Positions 54,975-64,000 of a DNA stretch of 64,000 bases are shown here, piece by piece. Location of the stretch: contig BCJJ01000003.1 in assembly GCA_039545355.1 (NCBI GenBank), positions 992,001 to 1,056,000 of the forward strand. Direction: 5' to 3'. The notes under the pieces were generated by a model. That model ran no database searches, was not told the DNA's origin, and saw only the letters and a program-made list of their open reading frames with translations. How positions within the stretch are numbered: position 1 is the stretch's first letter; each line of letters begins with the position of its first letter. The stretch comes from Trichosporon coremiiforme. Its lineage: Eukaryota; Basidiomycota; Tremellomycetes; Trichosporonales; Trichosporonaceae. The position numbers and the translations under genes are program-made.

Positions 54975-56931
54975 ATGCTGGCGACGACGAGAACAGCTAC
55001 TAGGGCGCTGAACACCGCTCGCCCCCTGCTCCGCCAGAGCTTCCGCGGCGTCGCGACGCAAGCTGCCGGCCCGAGCCGCAGCGAGCACTCGCGGTACAAC
55101 GGACGCTGGGCGTTCGGCGCAGCGGCCCTCGCCCTCCCGGTAAGCCCATCTGCCGGAATGAGCTGACCTCAGGCCCTCTTCTACCTGACAAGCAAGGAGA
55201 TCAAGCTCGACTCGTCGGTCGAGACGCCCGGCGACCAGCTCCCCATCATCCACGCGTCCGAGATCGTCAAGCGCAAGACCGGCCCTGAGGTCTGGGTCGT
55301 TATCGACGGCCTCGTCTATGAGTGAGTTACTTCGACGGTGTAGCTGACAGGCAGCATGTCTGGGTTCGTGGAGAGCCACCCCGGTGGTGCGGACATCATC
55401 ATGCACAACCGCTCCTACGACGTGACTCCGCTGTTCAAGCCGCGGCATCCGTCTGACCAGCTCCTCCCTGGTCACCTCCCGGACTCGGTGCGCGTCGTCG
55501 GTCGCGTCGTCGGCTCGCCCGAGGAGCTTCAGGAGATTGCTCTCCCGATCTCGAAGGCTGAGCTCGAGGAGATGGAGCGTATCGAGAGGGCCCGCAGGGA
55601 GATGGAGGAGAGGGGTCTCGGTGGCGTTATCAACATGAAGGTGAGCTCACTAGGCTGTTCGCGAGGCTGACGGGCAGGACTTTGAGAAGCTCGCCGAGAA
55701 CATGGTCAGCAAGGTCTGCTGGGCGTACTACGCTTCCGCTGGTGACGATGAGATCAGTGAGTACTCTGACCCTGACAGGGCTGCTGCTAACGCTCGCAGC
55801 CAAGATCGCCAACGGCTCTGCCTACCAGAAGGTCCTCTTCCGCCCTCGTGTTCTCCGTAAAGTCCGCGACGCCGACGCTGCGACCGAGCTCATGGGCTGC
55901 CCCTCGTCTCTCCCGATCTACATCGCCCCCGCCGCCATGGCCAAGCTCGGCCACCCCGACGGCGAGCTGAACCTTACTCGCGGCGCCGGCTCCACCGGTA
56001 TCATTCAGGGCATTTCCTCGAACGCGTCGTGCAGCATGGACGAGATTCTCGCCGAGCGTGAGGAGGGCCAGCCGCTCTTCTACCAGCTCTACGTCAACCG
56101 CGACCGCGCCCAGGCCGAGGAGCTTGTTAAGAAGATCAACAAGGGCAAGTTCAACGCCATCATGCTCACTGCCGACGCCCCCGTCGGTGGCAAGCGCGAG
56201 CGTGACCTCCGCCTCAAGGGCGAATTTGAGGGACCCGCTGGCGGTGTCTCGATCAAGTCGGACGAAGCCCAGGGCGTCTCCCAGGCCATGTTCGCTGGTG
56301 TCGACCCCGACCTCAACTGGGACGACATCAAGTGGCTCCGCGGCATCACCGATATCCCCATCATGGTCAAGGGTGAGTACATCGGCTGTCTCAGCCGTAA
56401 GTCGCTGGCACATGCTGACCTTCAGGCGTCCAGACCGTCGAGGACGCGCTTATGGCGTACAAGGCCGGCTGCGACGGTATTGTCATCTCGAACCACGGTG
56501 GCCGCCAGCTCGACACTACTCGTCCCTCGCTTGACGTCCTCCTCGAGATCCGCAAGCATGCTCCCCAGCTCCTTCGCCCCGAGTTCCGCGTCCCGACCGG
56601 TCTCTCGAAGGAAGCGCTCGAACATCCTGAGCGCCTGATTCCCTTCGACACCCCGGGCAAGCAGGAGCGCAAGTTTGACATCTTCATCGACGGCGGGGTC
56701 ACCCGCGGCACCGAGGTCGTCAAGGCGCTGTGCCTCGGCGCGAATGGCGTCGGCGTCGGACGTGGATTCCTGTACGCACAGTCCGTCGCCGGCGAGGAGG
56801 GCGTCGAGCACGCTGTTGGGATCTTCAAGTCCGAGATCGAGCTCACCCTCCGCCTCCTTGGCGCCAACAAGATTTCGGACCTCCGGCCGTCCATGGTCGA
56901 GGTTACCGAGCAGCCGCCTGTCCGCTGGTAA
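54975..56931 (+). CDS. CYB2: L-lactate dehydrogenase (flavocytochrome b2), mitochondrial
   Basis: Six exons (54975-55139, 55173-55321, 55355-55640, 55678-55756, 55800-56372, 56426-56931) encode 585 residues, against 591 for the yeast enzyme. The first ~30 residues are Arg/Ala/Thr-rich without acids, a mitochondrial presequence, followed by a hydrophobic sorting segment (WAFGAAALALPALFYL). A cytochrome b5 domain follows with the heme ligand in ESHPGGADII. The FMN alpha-hydroxy acid dehydrogenase barrel carries IYIAPAAMAKLGHPDGE, QLYVNRDR, MLTADAPVGGKRERD, the catalytic His in SNHGGRQLD, and DGGVTRGTEVVKAL. The enzyme oxidises L-lactate to pyruvate in the intermembrane space and passes electrons to cytochrome c. 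Introns are 33-53 nt. A related 2-hydroxy acid oxidase of the same fusion type is possible, since substrate choice cannot be fixed by eye. Confidence 0.92.
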
Positions 56932-57188
56932 CTGCCTCGCCTAATAGATCAAGTCGAAGTCACACACAAAACTCTTGTAGAGAAGCAATTCAAGCATATG
57001 CATTGGGCTTTTTGGGCTGTACGTTGATGCGCAAGATGCATACCACGCGAGTGCGCAGGCGAGATAAGATAGCCGTCGGAAGGCGGAGATCGATGAGTCT
57101 CCGTGACCTGAACCGGATTTTCGAGCTCGCCGATGTCGTAGGTCTCGAATCTCGATCGGCCACCCTCCTCAACATCACCCACACGACG

Positions 57189-59442
57189 ATGCTGAGCCAC
57201 GCGCTACGACTACGACCGCGCCTGGCTGCTCCACGCCTCTACACCCCGACAGCAGCCGGCCCCTCGACGCTTCGACGACCGATATGCGTGTCCACCGCCT
57301 GCCTCGAGGACGCCACCCCCCGCCGCACAGCCAAGTTCGTGACCGAGGGCAACCGGCGGCGGAAGGCGCTCGCCAAGGCAGCAGCAATGAAGAGCATGCT
57401 TGCAGCCCATTCTGTTCCCGACTCAGCACCAGTGCGGAAGGACGATGATGCCTCGCCTACTGTCGACGACCTCCTGGCGCTGCAGCCCGAGGACGTTCCC
57501 AGCCCCAAACGACCAGACTACGCCGAGAAGTACGCCGCGCTCACGCGCAAGGTGGACGGGGCATTCATGCGCGCCCAGCTCCTGGACTTGTGTCAAGAGC
57601 TACAGCTCCCCATCGGCAAAAGCAGCAAGAAGAAGGAGATGACGGCCGCCATTCTGCAGAGCTGGGGATGGCCGAAACCCAAGGCGCCGGAGAAGGCGTA
57701 TGCCCAGGAGTTCCCCATGAGCTCGGCGACGCTGTTCCACCTCCAGCGCTCTCTGCCGCTTATGGAGTGGCTGGAGTCCCTCCCCGGCACGCACGTGTCC
57801 GTCCAGCCCGCCAAGGGCGAGGGATACGTCCTGACCGCCGATGGGCCGCGGGCGGTGCTCGACGCCGTGAACCGATTCCTCCACGACTTCGTCAACGTAA
57901 GTGTGCACAGAAGGGAAGAGCTGACAGCAGACTCTGACCATCGAGCCCCTCCCGACTGCGCTGAACATGCCGCCCCGCGTGCGTTGGACCGTGTCCCAGG
58001 CCACAGGCGCGTGGATCGACCAGGGCGGCATTACGGGCAGTGCATCCGAAGTGGCCGCCGCGCGCGGAATGCTGGAGAGGGTTGCGGCACAGCTCTCGGC
58101 GTCTTCGCCTTCGCTCACGATGTTGAGCCACAACGGCGCCTTCGCCCTCCTCCCGCACGTGCCCGCCAGCAGCGCGCCGCTGCCGTGGGCCGAGGCTGCG
58201 CGCGTCGACGGAAGGAGTCTCTTTCGCCTCAGTGGAGGCGAGGAGGTCGAGGACGAGGACGTCTCCACGCTCCCAGTGCTGGGGTCGAAGGACGTGCTCT
58301 CCTCTCTCGTTCCCGACAATGGGTCAACACTCGCCCGGTTCGGGCACCACCTGCTTCCCTCTTCCTCCTCTACTCCCTCACTCACGTCCCCGATCAAGGG
58401 CTCTCACCCTCTCACTCCCACCTCCCCCATCGCCTCTCTCACCGGAACCGTCTTCTCTCCCGCCCTTCCCCCCGCGCTCGTCCGCTTCCCCCTCCCTGAG
58501 CGAACGCGCCGCCGCCGACGCCTGACCTACGCACTTCCCGACGGAAAGCTGGTTGTGGAAGCGACCTATCCGCTGCGCGAGATCCAGGCGGCAAAGAAGC
58601 CCGGCCACGAACCGCACTGGACCGAACTGCTCGACCAGCAGCTGAAGGGTGGCGATTTGTTTGCTGGCGATGCCAGTCGCGAGGCATTGGACCGTTTCCT
58701 CGCCGAGGACGAGGAGGAGGACGATCTCGTCGATGAAATCTTGGGCGCGAGTCGGGGAGACATCGACCGGTTGATTGAAGGAAACTCCAAGCTGGCGAGC
58801 TCGCCGGGGCCGGGCTCGGAGACTGATGCCCTCGGTGGAGTGGGTGCTGGAGCGGAGGCTCCGAAGGAAGCCGAAGAGCCCAAAGAGGAGAAGAAGATGC
58901 TCGATGTCTCAGCCCGCGTGGAGAAGAACGAGGTGCTCACCGACGTCGCTCTGCCGTGGAAACCGGTCGATGTCCGCTTCGTGTCTCGCTCGACCGGGTC
59001 GGCCACCGTCCCCCCTCCCCTTGCCGACTTTTTCGCCCGCGCAGCCCAGAGTGCCGACTATGTCACTGGCCTCGCGCTCGACGATGTGTCGAACCTTCGC
59101 CGTGGCGCGCCTCCCCCCGCCCCTACTCCCACCGAAGCCGAGGAGCCGCAGGTCGAGACCGACACCATTCCCCCGCCGCCACTTGGCAAGAGCACCCTCG
59201 AGGCGCAGCTTACGCCCCCAGCCACTCTACAGGTTGGCAGCGAGACGGCGACACTGCTCTCGGACGAGATTATGGACGTCGCTGAGAGCGTCAGGCCGCA
59301 CGGAACGGGCCCGAAGCCCACGTTGAGGACTGTCAGTGCCGTCGACCTCGCGAGTCCTGGGCCGGTGACGCAGTACGCCGAGCTCGACGGCGAGAGGCTG
59401 TGGGACGAGATTGGCAGTGTGGCGAGGGCTGTGGGACACTAG
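57189..59442 (+). CDS. SLS1: Probable mitochondrial SLS1-type inner-membrane regulator
   Basis: Two exons (57189-57896, 57931-59442; 34 nt intron with CTGAC branch) encode 739 residues. The start MLSHALRLRPRLAAPRLY is an Arg-rich mitochondrial presequence. An N-terminal helical block (DGAFMRAQLLDLCQELQLPI, then SSKKKEMTAAILQSWGWPKP) precedes long mixed domains, an RRRRRLTYALPDGKLVVEATY strand pair and an acidic loop (ALDRFLAEDEEEDDLVDEIL). This order resembles the fungal SLS1 family, which couples mitochondrial transcription with translation at the inner membrane. No confident membrane span was seen, so the name rests on the N-terminal block and overall layout. It lies 257 bp downstream of CYB2 on the same strand, with its own start. 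Confidence 0.6.
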
Positions 59443-60088
59443 GCGCTTCGATTCAGCATTTGAACAGGTCATTGTAGAACTATGCATCCATTACTCTATA
59501 CAACAGGCTGGGGTTTATTTTCCGCAAGCGGTGCGAAACTGAACGGGCGGGATGCTGGGTATATGACTGAAAGTCAGCTGCAGTTTGAGACTCGAAGCTG
59601 GACATACCTCCTTCAGGCTTGTATGCTCGACGGCAGCGTATCTCGTCTAGTCTGCTGGTCAGCTACCGATCTGCGTGTCCTCAGCTGGGGGCGCACCGTT
59701 CTCTCCTCTGACGCAAAGGGCCTGATGCCAGCTGCTTGAAGCGTGCCCAGCCACACACCCATCAGCTCGTGCTGCGGCGCAAGGGCCCTCTCGTGCTTCC
59801 GACGCGGATCCGTCTGCGTGCCAACTAAGATCTGGCATCACGCAGCTGGACATACACTCTCGTCCGAGGTCTGGGCGTCAGCTAATCTTGCAAGACCATC
59901 CAGCTGGGCTCACGCTCCGTTTCGGCGCGGCTGGGAATCAGCTTGCTGTCGCAGGAGCGAGGCTGCAGACATACCCTCGGAGCTTGGCTGTCAGCTCGGA
60001 CGTAACAAACACGTAACTTTGACACTTTGACTCACAGTCTACGCCTGGGCTGTCAGCTTTCTACGAGCAAGTGAAGCTCTTCACTCAC
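59443..60088 (-). other. Run of intron-like segments beyond the dynactin p27 stop
   Basis: On the minus strand at least six GT...AG segments follow one another: 60088-60045, 60035-59983, 59974-59931, 59913-59871, 59855-59814 and 59607-59567. Lengths are 41-53 nt, several with an AGCTGAC branch. Exon-like pieces of 9, 8, 17 and 15 nt separate the first five. It could be a spliced 3' UTR or an alternative C-terminus of the dynactin gene. The frame used by an alternative acceptor stays open to a TGA at 59613-59615. The stretch at 59443-59560 is the 3' flank of the SLS1-type gene. Confidence 0.55.
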
Positions 60089-60965
60089 TTATGCTTGAGC
60101 TGGCGGCGGCGCCTGCTGCTGGGCCAGCGCTGTGCTGGCCGGCGGCGGCGGGCGTGTGTCCCTCTTCTGCTGCCTGTGGTGTCAGCTGTGATCCCTCCAA
60201 ACTGGGCAGCTCGAAGTCAGCAGATGAACTCACTTCGGGAGGATCTCGCGCAGGAACTCGGTAGCGCTCCGTCTAACTCCCAGCTCGTGCTCCTTCCCGC
60301 TCCCGTCCCAGTGCCGTATCCTGCTCGTCGCGCCGTACACTACGCTCTGGTTCGGGACCGCCTTCCATCGCCTAGTCCCGACGTCCTCGACCTCGAGCTG
60401 GGGATGGTCGGGGCGCAGCGCAGTCCCTGGGCCGAAGGTACACCAGTCTCCGACGCGGACGTTCTTGACGCGGCTGCGGGGCGCAAATGTGTTCCATTCG
60501 CCTATGCTGGGCACTACACCGCTAGTGGCAGGTGGAGGAGTGCTGCCGTCGGTGGCGGGCAGAGGCGGCGAACTGGGCGGCACGACGTCCGGCACTAGGT
60601 CCACGGCACAGCCGACCTGGAATGCGTTCCCCTGTCCCACCGTAGCGTTCCCGGGACCAGGGAAGTGAAGGACTGCGTTCTCCTCCACGACACAGCCCGG
60701 GCCGAAGGTCACGGTGCATGTGGGGGCGACAATGATGACGGCCTTGGGGTGTAGGACGCACCCGCGCTCGAGCACGATTGTTCCCTCCAGCACGCACAGC
60801 TCGGAGACGTAGCACCCCGCCTGCGTCAGGTGCGTCTTGGATGCGCGGGTTGGTCGCTTCCGCGGTGAGAGCGATTGCGCGCGTCTGATGTCAGCTCGGT
60901 ATCAAGAACTCTCTAGCTGAGCAACAGGGAAGAGTGAGTGACACTCACGGCGACGCAACGGACAT
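60089..60965 (-). CDS. DCTN6: Dynactin subunit 6 (p27) homologue
   Basis: Three exons on the minus strand (60965-60949, 60884-60234, 60173-60089) encode 250 residues with introns of 64 and 60 nt. The core (about 35-185) is a left-handed beta-helix with hexapeptide-like rungs: GTIVLERGCVLHPKAVIIV, FGPGCVVEENAVLHFPG, then NAFQVGCAVDL. A second set (IGEWNTFAPRSRV, VGDWCTFGPGTAL) comes after a Pro/Ser-rich insert. A typical helix closes it (EFLREILPK). p27 and p25 cap the pointed end of the dynactin filament and help select cargo for dynein. Members are usually near 190 residues; the excess is the N-terminal leader, the insert and a Gln/Pro-rich tail. The last TAA directly abuts a GTGAGT donor. 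An acceptor 4 nt downstream in the last intron would replace the tail. Confidence 0.8.
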
Positions 60966-60975
60966 GCTGGCTGAC

Positions 60976-61117
60976 TGTAGTTGTTGTTGTAGTAGTAGTT
61001 GTTGTAGTAGTAGTTGTTGTAGTAGTAGTTGTTGTAGTAGTAGTTGTTGTAGTAGTAGTTGTTGTAGTAGTAGTTGTTGTAGTAGTAGTTGTTGTAGTAG
61101 TAGTAGTAGTTGTTGTT
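60976..61117. repeat. 15 bp minisatellite, seven perfect units plus edges
   Basis: The unit AGTAGTAGTTGTTGT is repeated without error from 60991 to 61095, with GTT/AGT-rich edges to 60976 and 61117. It begins 11 bp upstream of the dynactin p27 start codon, so it probably lies in that gene's 5' UTR or core promoter, where the transcript would carry ACAACAACTACTACT units. It also lies upstream of the divergent gene at 61286. Confidence 0.92.
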
Positions 61118-61285
61118 CCAGCGGCAAGGCTCGCATCAACTACTGACGTTGCCAGACAGACCTCCACCGGCTACCGCGTCGTCAGGTCCTAGCTCGTGAT
61201 CGGCGGAGCGGGACCAAATCGCCACCCGTCACTACCACCCGTTATGCCATCATCTCGGCCTTCCCTCTCCTTCATCGCCAACACC

Positions 61286-62019
61286 ATGTCGTTCCCGGGC
61301 CTGTCACCAACCCTCGCGGCGGCGGCCGCCGCGCGCCGCGCCGAGCGGGAGAGGGAGGTCGAAGCCGTGCGCCGGCGAGTGCGGCAGACGATGCCGCCCG
61401 TCCCGGAACTGCGATTCGAGATCGCTTATCTGAAGGGCGTTCTCCCCGCCGTGTCGCCGAAGCGGAGGGCGGTCATCACCGAGGAGAAGGACGGGAGCAT
61501 GCGCTTCGACAAGCCGTCGAACCAAGAGACGGCGGTTGCGATTTTCAATGCGGAGCCCGTCGTTGTCGACTGGGGACGGGTGCTCGCTGTCACGATCAAG
61601 GATCAGGTGAGTCGTGATGCTCCACGCAGCGAGCCAAACGGGCGGAGTGGGGTTTGATAGGGTATACTGAGGCGACCCTCGGGCTGGAGAGCTGCGTTAT
61701 CTGGAATCTACAGGTCTGCAGACTGTGTAACTGCCCTGGGAGCGACAGACAGATGAGGAGGGGAGATCGGACGGGAATAGCCAGCTAAGGAGGACCTGTA
61801 GTCAAAGCTGACAGCCAGATCATCTCTCCCTTCCTGCAAGGCGTCTTCTGGGGTCTGCTGTCCGTCACGCTCGGCAGCGCCGCGACGTCGCTGAAGGGCT
61901 CGCTGTTCGGACACAAGGTGCAGATCAAGTCGCCGCATGTTGGCGACGACGGACGCGATGCCGCCGGTTTCCGCGCGGGAGGCAAGGTCGCCGTCGTCAA
62001 GGCTGTTACGGACATGTAA
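61286..62019 (+). CDS. Small probable membrane-associated protein, function unknown (173 aa)
   Basis: Two exons (61286-61606, 61819-62019) joined by a 212 nt intron ending in CTGACAGCCAG. The start MSFPGLSPTLAAAAAARRAE has the context ACCATG; an in-frame ATG at 61244 would add 14 residues. The protein has an Arg/Ala/Glu-rich N-terminal helix (about 10-35). A mixed region follows with LRFEIAYLKGVLPAVSPKRR. Exon 2 supplies one hydrophobic segment (SPFLQGVFWGLLSVTLGSAA), possibly membrane-spanning. The end is basic (FRAGGKVAVVKAVTDM). I do not recognise the family. An organellar membrane location is a guess from the basic N-terminus and single hydrophobic segment. Confidence 0.6.
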
Positions 62020-62985
62020 GCCGAATGGGCGAGCGAAGCGAGCGAGTGAGCCTCGAATGGCGCGACGAGCGGAGCCAGCGAGTGAGGCTTGTTCTTTGCA
62101 GCGCCTGAGGAAGTGGAGCGCTGGCAAGAGGAAGAGGAGGGAGAGAGGGGGAAGGAGAAGGAGAAGGAGAGTAACAAACTGTAGACCCACAATGCACTAG
62201 ACCCATTTATCTCACCACAGGGCATTCATACAGCTGGCGACTGACGAGCCTTATACACTTGACTTGCACGACCTGACCATTAATGCGGACAGCTTCTGTG
62301 CTGAACGCAGCATTGATACGTCAGCCAGACGCAGCTACTGTGGCAATTGTCTGACCGGAGTGACTCTCGCGCGGTATCCCTCTCAGTCAGCCCTTCAGCC
62401 ACGCCTCGCTCGCCTTCGGCGCTCTCAGTGTCCCGTACAACAGCCAAATGCATTGCGACCCGCGCCATGATTTTCCTATATGTAAGTGGTATTACAATGC
62501 CAGTGTTGTCTATTGCCGCTTGCGTCAGCAAGCGTCGCGTAAGCGTCGCTCAGTAAGCGGCGCCAGTGAGCGATGCCCGCCGAACTGTGTCGAAGTGTTT
62601 CGAAGTGTAGTGAACGTGTGAGTCCAGTGGTGGATGCGCCATGCGCAGAACAGGGGACGAAGAGAGTGCCGCGGCGGATTAAAGAGTGTAGTTTATAGTC
62701 GTGGCAACGTCGTTTTCATTAGTCCTCGCACGGCGAGGAGGATGCGCACAGCGCATTGTGTTGCTGGTGCCCAGCTGGCCGTCGAGCGGAGACCTCGGCG
62801 TCTGGCCATCGGGGCGGGACTCGTGACAGGACATGGTTGACTCCCGGCCAGCCGGGTTAGACCCACTCGCCCTTACCCGCGCGCGCGACGAGATTTCTCG
62901 TCTGCCCACTGGTACTGCGGATGTGTGGCGGCCGCGTCGTGGTCCTCGGCTCCTGCGGAACCTGTGGGCGAGAAGAGACGGCGCT
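62020..62985. other. Intergenic between convergent genes
   Basis: A purine-rich tract on the plus strand (about 62100-62172, GAGGAAGG-type) follows the small gene. AAGCGTCG/AAGTGT reiterations lie near 62520-62610. No gene supported. Confidence 0.45.
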
Positions 62986-64000
62986 CTACGCCGCCGGCGG
63001 GCCGTAGATGTCCCCATAAGCGGGAGGGAGGTGGACCTCGCTGCGGTCATCTGGCACTGCGTCCGCGAACGCGCCCGCGTCTGCGTGTCGGATGATTGTC
63101 GGGCCGCGCTTGAGTCCATTTCCGCTAGCCTGGGGCTGGGTGAATCCGCCCGGGCTTGTTGGGCTCAATGGCGACGCCGAGCTCATCGTGCCCATGCCAC
63201 CGAGGGTGCCCATGCCGGTCGAGCTCGAGGGGGAGAGGATCTGGGTGTGCTCCGTCTGCGGGCGAGACTGGGAGTGACTCGGCCCAGCAGCGGGACCCTC
63301 GTAGAACGGGCTCGAGGGGTTCTCGGCAAGGCTCCGCTTCGTGTCCACGAGTAACCGCGGCGCGGGGACGCGCTGATCCGGCTGGTCCTGGGGGACGTAG
63401 CTCGGCCCCGCGAGGGAGGAGGACTGGTACGTGTTCCCGTAGCTGGGCCCGGAGGACTGGTACCCCGAGTATCCCGAGTTGGTCGCGTAGCCCGAGTTCG
63501 TGGCATGGCCGGAGGACGTGGCATAGTTCGAGCCAGCATAGCCTGCATAGGCCGCGGCGCCGGCGCTGATGGCCGGTCCGAGGTCTAGACTGTTCGCGGC
63601 CGAGTGGCTGTAAGGTCCGAAGGAGGATGAGGCAGGGAGGCCGAACGTGCCGGGTGTGCCTGGGCAGGCGCGGAAGGTCACCCCGGGATCGTTCTCGAGG
63701 TCGTACTCCGAGTTCGGCCGCGAGACGGTCGAGAGCGTGCGCGCAATGGTGCTGCCGTCGTGCGCGAACGCGTCCGCCTCGCTGTGGTCCGTCCACGCCG
63801 AGGTCGTCGTCGTCGCGCGGGACATGCGCGGCGCACCGAAAGCGATATGGCTCCTCAGCGGCGGCGTGAACTCCTCCCGTCGGGGCGGTGCGAGGTCGCG
63901 CCGTGTGTACACGCTGTCCCGCGCTTCGGGGAGCGTCACCTGCGTGACCTGCGTCATTGGGCGGACGGGGTGCGGATACTCGGCCTGGATGGCGGGGAGA
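62986..64000 (-). CDS. C-terminal part of a low-complexity protein, cut by the window edge
   Basis: The frame is open from the right edge of the window to a TAG at 62986-62988, at least 338 residues. The sequence is Ser/Gly/Tyr/Pro-rich with short repeats (ATSSGHATNSGYATNSGYSGY near nt 63510-63450). It has SP/TP sites and ends in a PPAYGDIYGPP-type tail. No globular domain is visible in this part. Proline-rich PPAY tails like this occur at the cytosolic ends of fungal single-span surface proteins and can bind WW domains of Rsp5-type ligases; that reading is inference. The N-terminus lies outside the window. Confidence 0.6.
   Translation of the reverse strand, partial: LPAIQAEYPHPVRPMTQVTQVTLPEARDSVYTRRDLAPPRREEFTPPLRSHIAFGAPRMSRATTTTSAWTDHSEADAFAHDGSTIARTLSTVSRPNSEYDLENDPGVTFRACPGTPGTFGLPASSSFGPYSHSAANSLDLGPAISAGAAAYAGYAGSNYATSSGHATNSGYATNSGYSGYQSSGPSYGNTYQSSSLAGPSYVPQDQPDQRVPAPRLLVDTKRSLAENPSSPFYEGPAAGPSHSQSRPQTEHTQILSPSSSTGMGTLGGMGTMSSASPLSPTSPGGFTQPQASGNGLKRGPTIIRHADAGAFADAVPDDRSEVHLPPAYGDIYGPPAA

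Noticed and set aside
56730..57188. Upstream extension of the SLS1-type frame into the CYB2 gene
   Set aside because: The extension overlaps the CYB2 coding exon in another frame and has no protein-like character. ATG 57189 gives a proper mitochondrial presequence.

Overview
This is nuclear DNA of a GC-rich basidiomycete yeast. Genes are dense, lie on both strands, and are split by very short introns (mostly 33-43 nt). The introns use GTGAGT/GTAAGC-type donors and a CTGAC or CTAAC branch site a few bases before the CAG acceptor. Promoters and leaders are pyrimidine-rich. This architecture, together with a perilipin-like lipid-droplet gene, suggests a tremellomycete, possibly an oleaginous Trichosporonales species. 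That placement is inference from gene structure; no marker gene proves it.

Layout: 1-8.7 kb is sparse. It holds weak small genes and a decayed F-box-like gene (4.4-5.9 kb). 8.7-21.4 kb holds an F-BAR/SH3 cytokinesis protein (Cdc15/Imp2/Hof1 type), then VPS16 and ATG2 head to head over a 403 bp intergenic region. After a 3.6 kb gap, 25-35.4 kb holds GSK-3 kinase, kinesin-1 heavy chain, a HIT zinc-finger protein and, divergent from it, the CBP80 cap-binding subunit. 35.5-36.2 kb holds an intron-bearing tRNA-Asp gene with two LTR-like elements in tandem just upstream. 37.4-49.5 kb holds a perilipin-like gene, a four-BRCT Dpb11/TopBP1 protein, a coiled-coil protein and an 876-residue F-box-like protein built from two tandem modules. 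50-54.2 kb is bounded by intron-bearing tRNA-Gly and tRNA-Leu genes and holds three genes of an unrecognised family; two members carry a matching Cys-rich motif. 55-64 kb holds flavocytochrome b2, a probable mitochondrial SLS1, dynactin p27 with a run of intron-like segments beyond its stop codon, a small probable membrane protein, and a gene cut by the window edge.

Most genes are housekeeping: endolysosomal fusion and autophagy (VPS16, ATG2), microtubule transport (kinesin-1, dynactin p27), nuclear RNA biogenesis (CBP80, HIT finger), replication checkpoint (Dpb11), mitochondrial respiration and expression (CYB2, SLS1), lipid storage and cytokinesis. The accessory material most worth attention is the tRNA-bounded Cys-rich family, the LTR pair, the duplicated and decayed F-box-like family and the intron train at 59.6-60.1 kb. 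All intron boundaries were read by eye from splice motifs and frame continuity.
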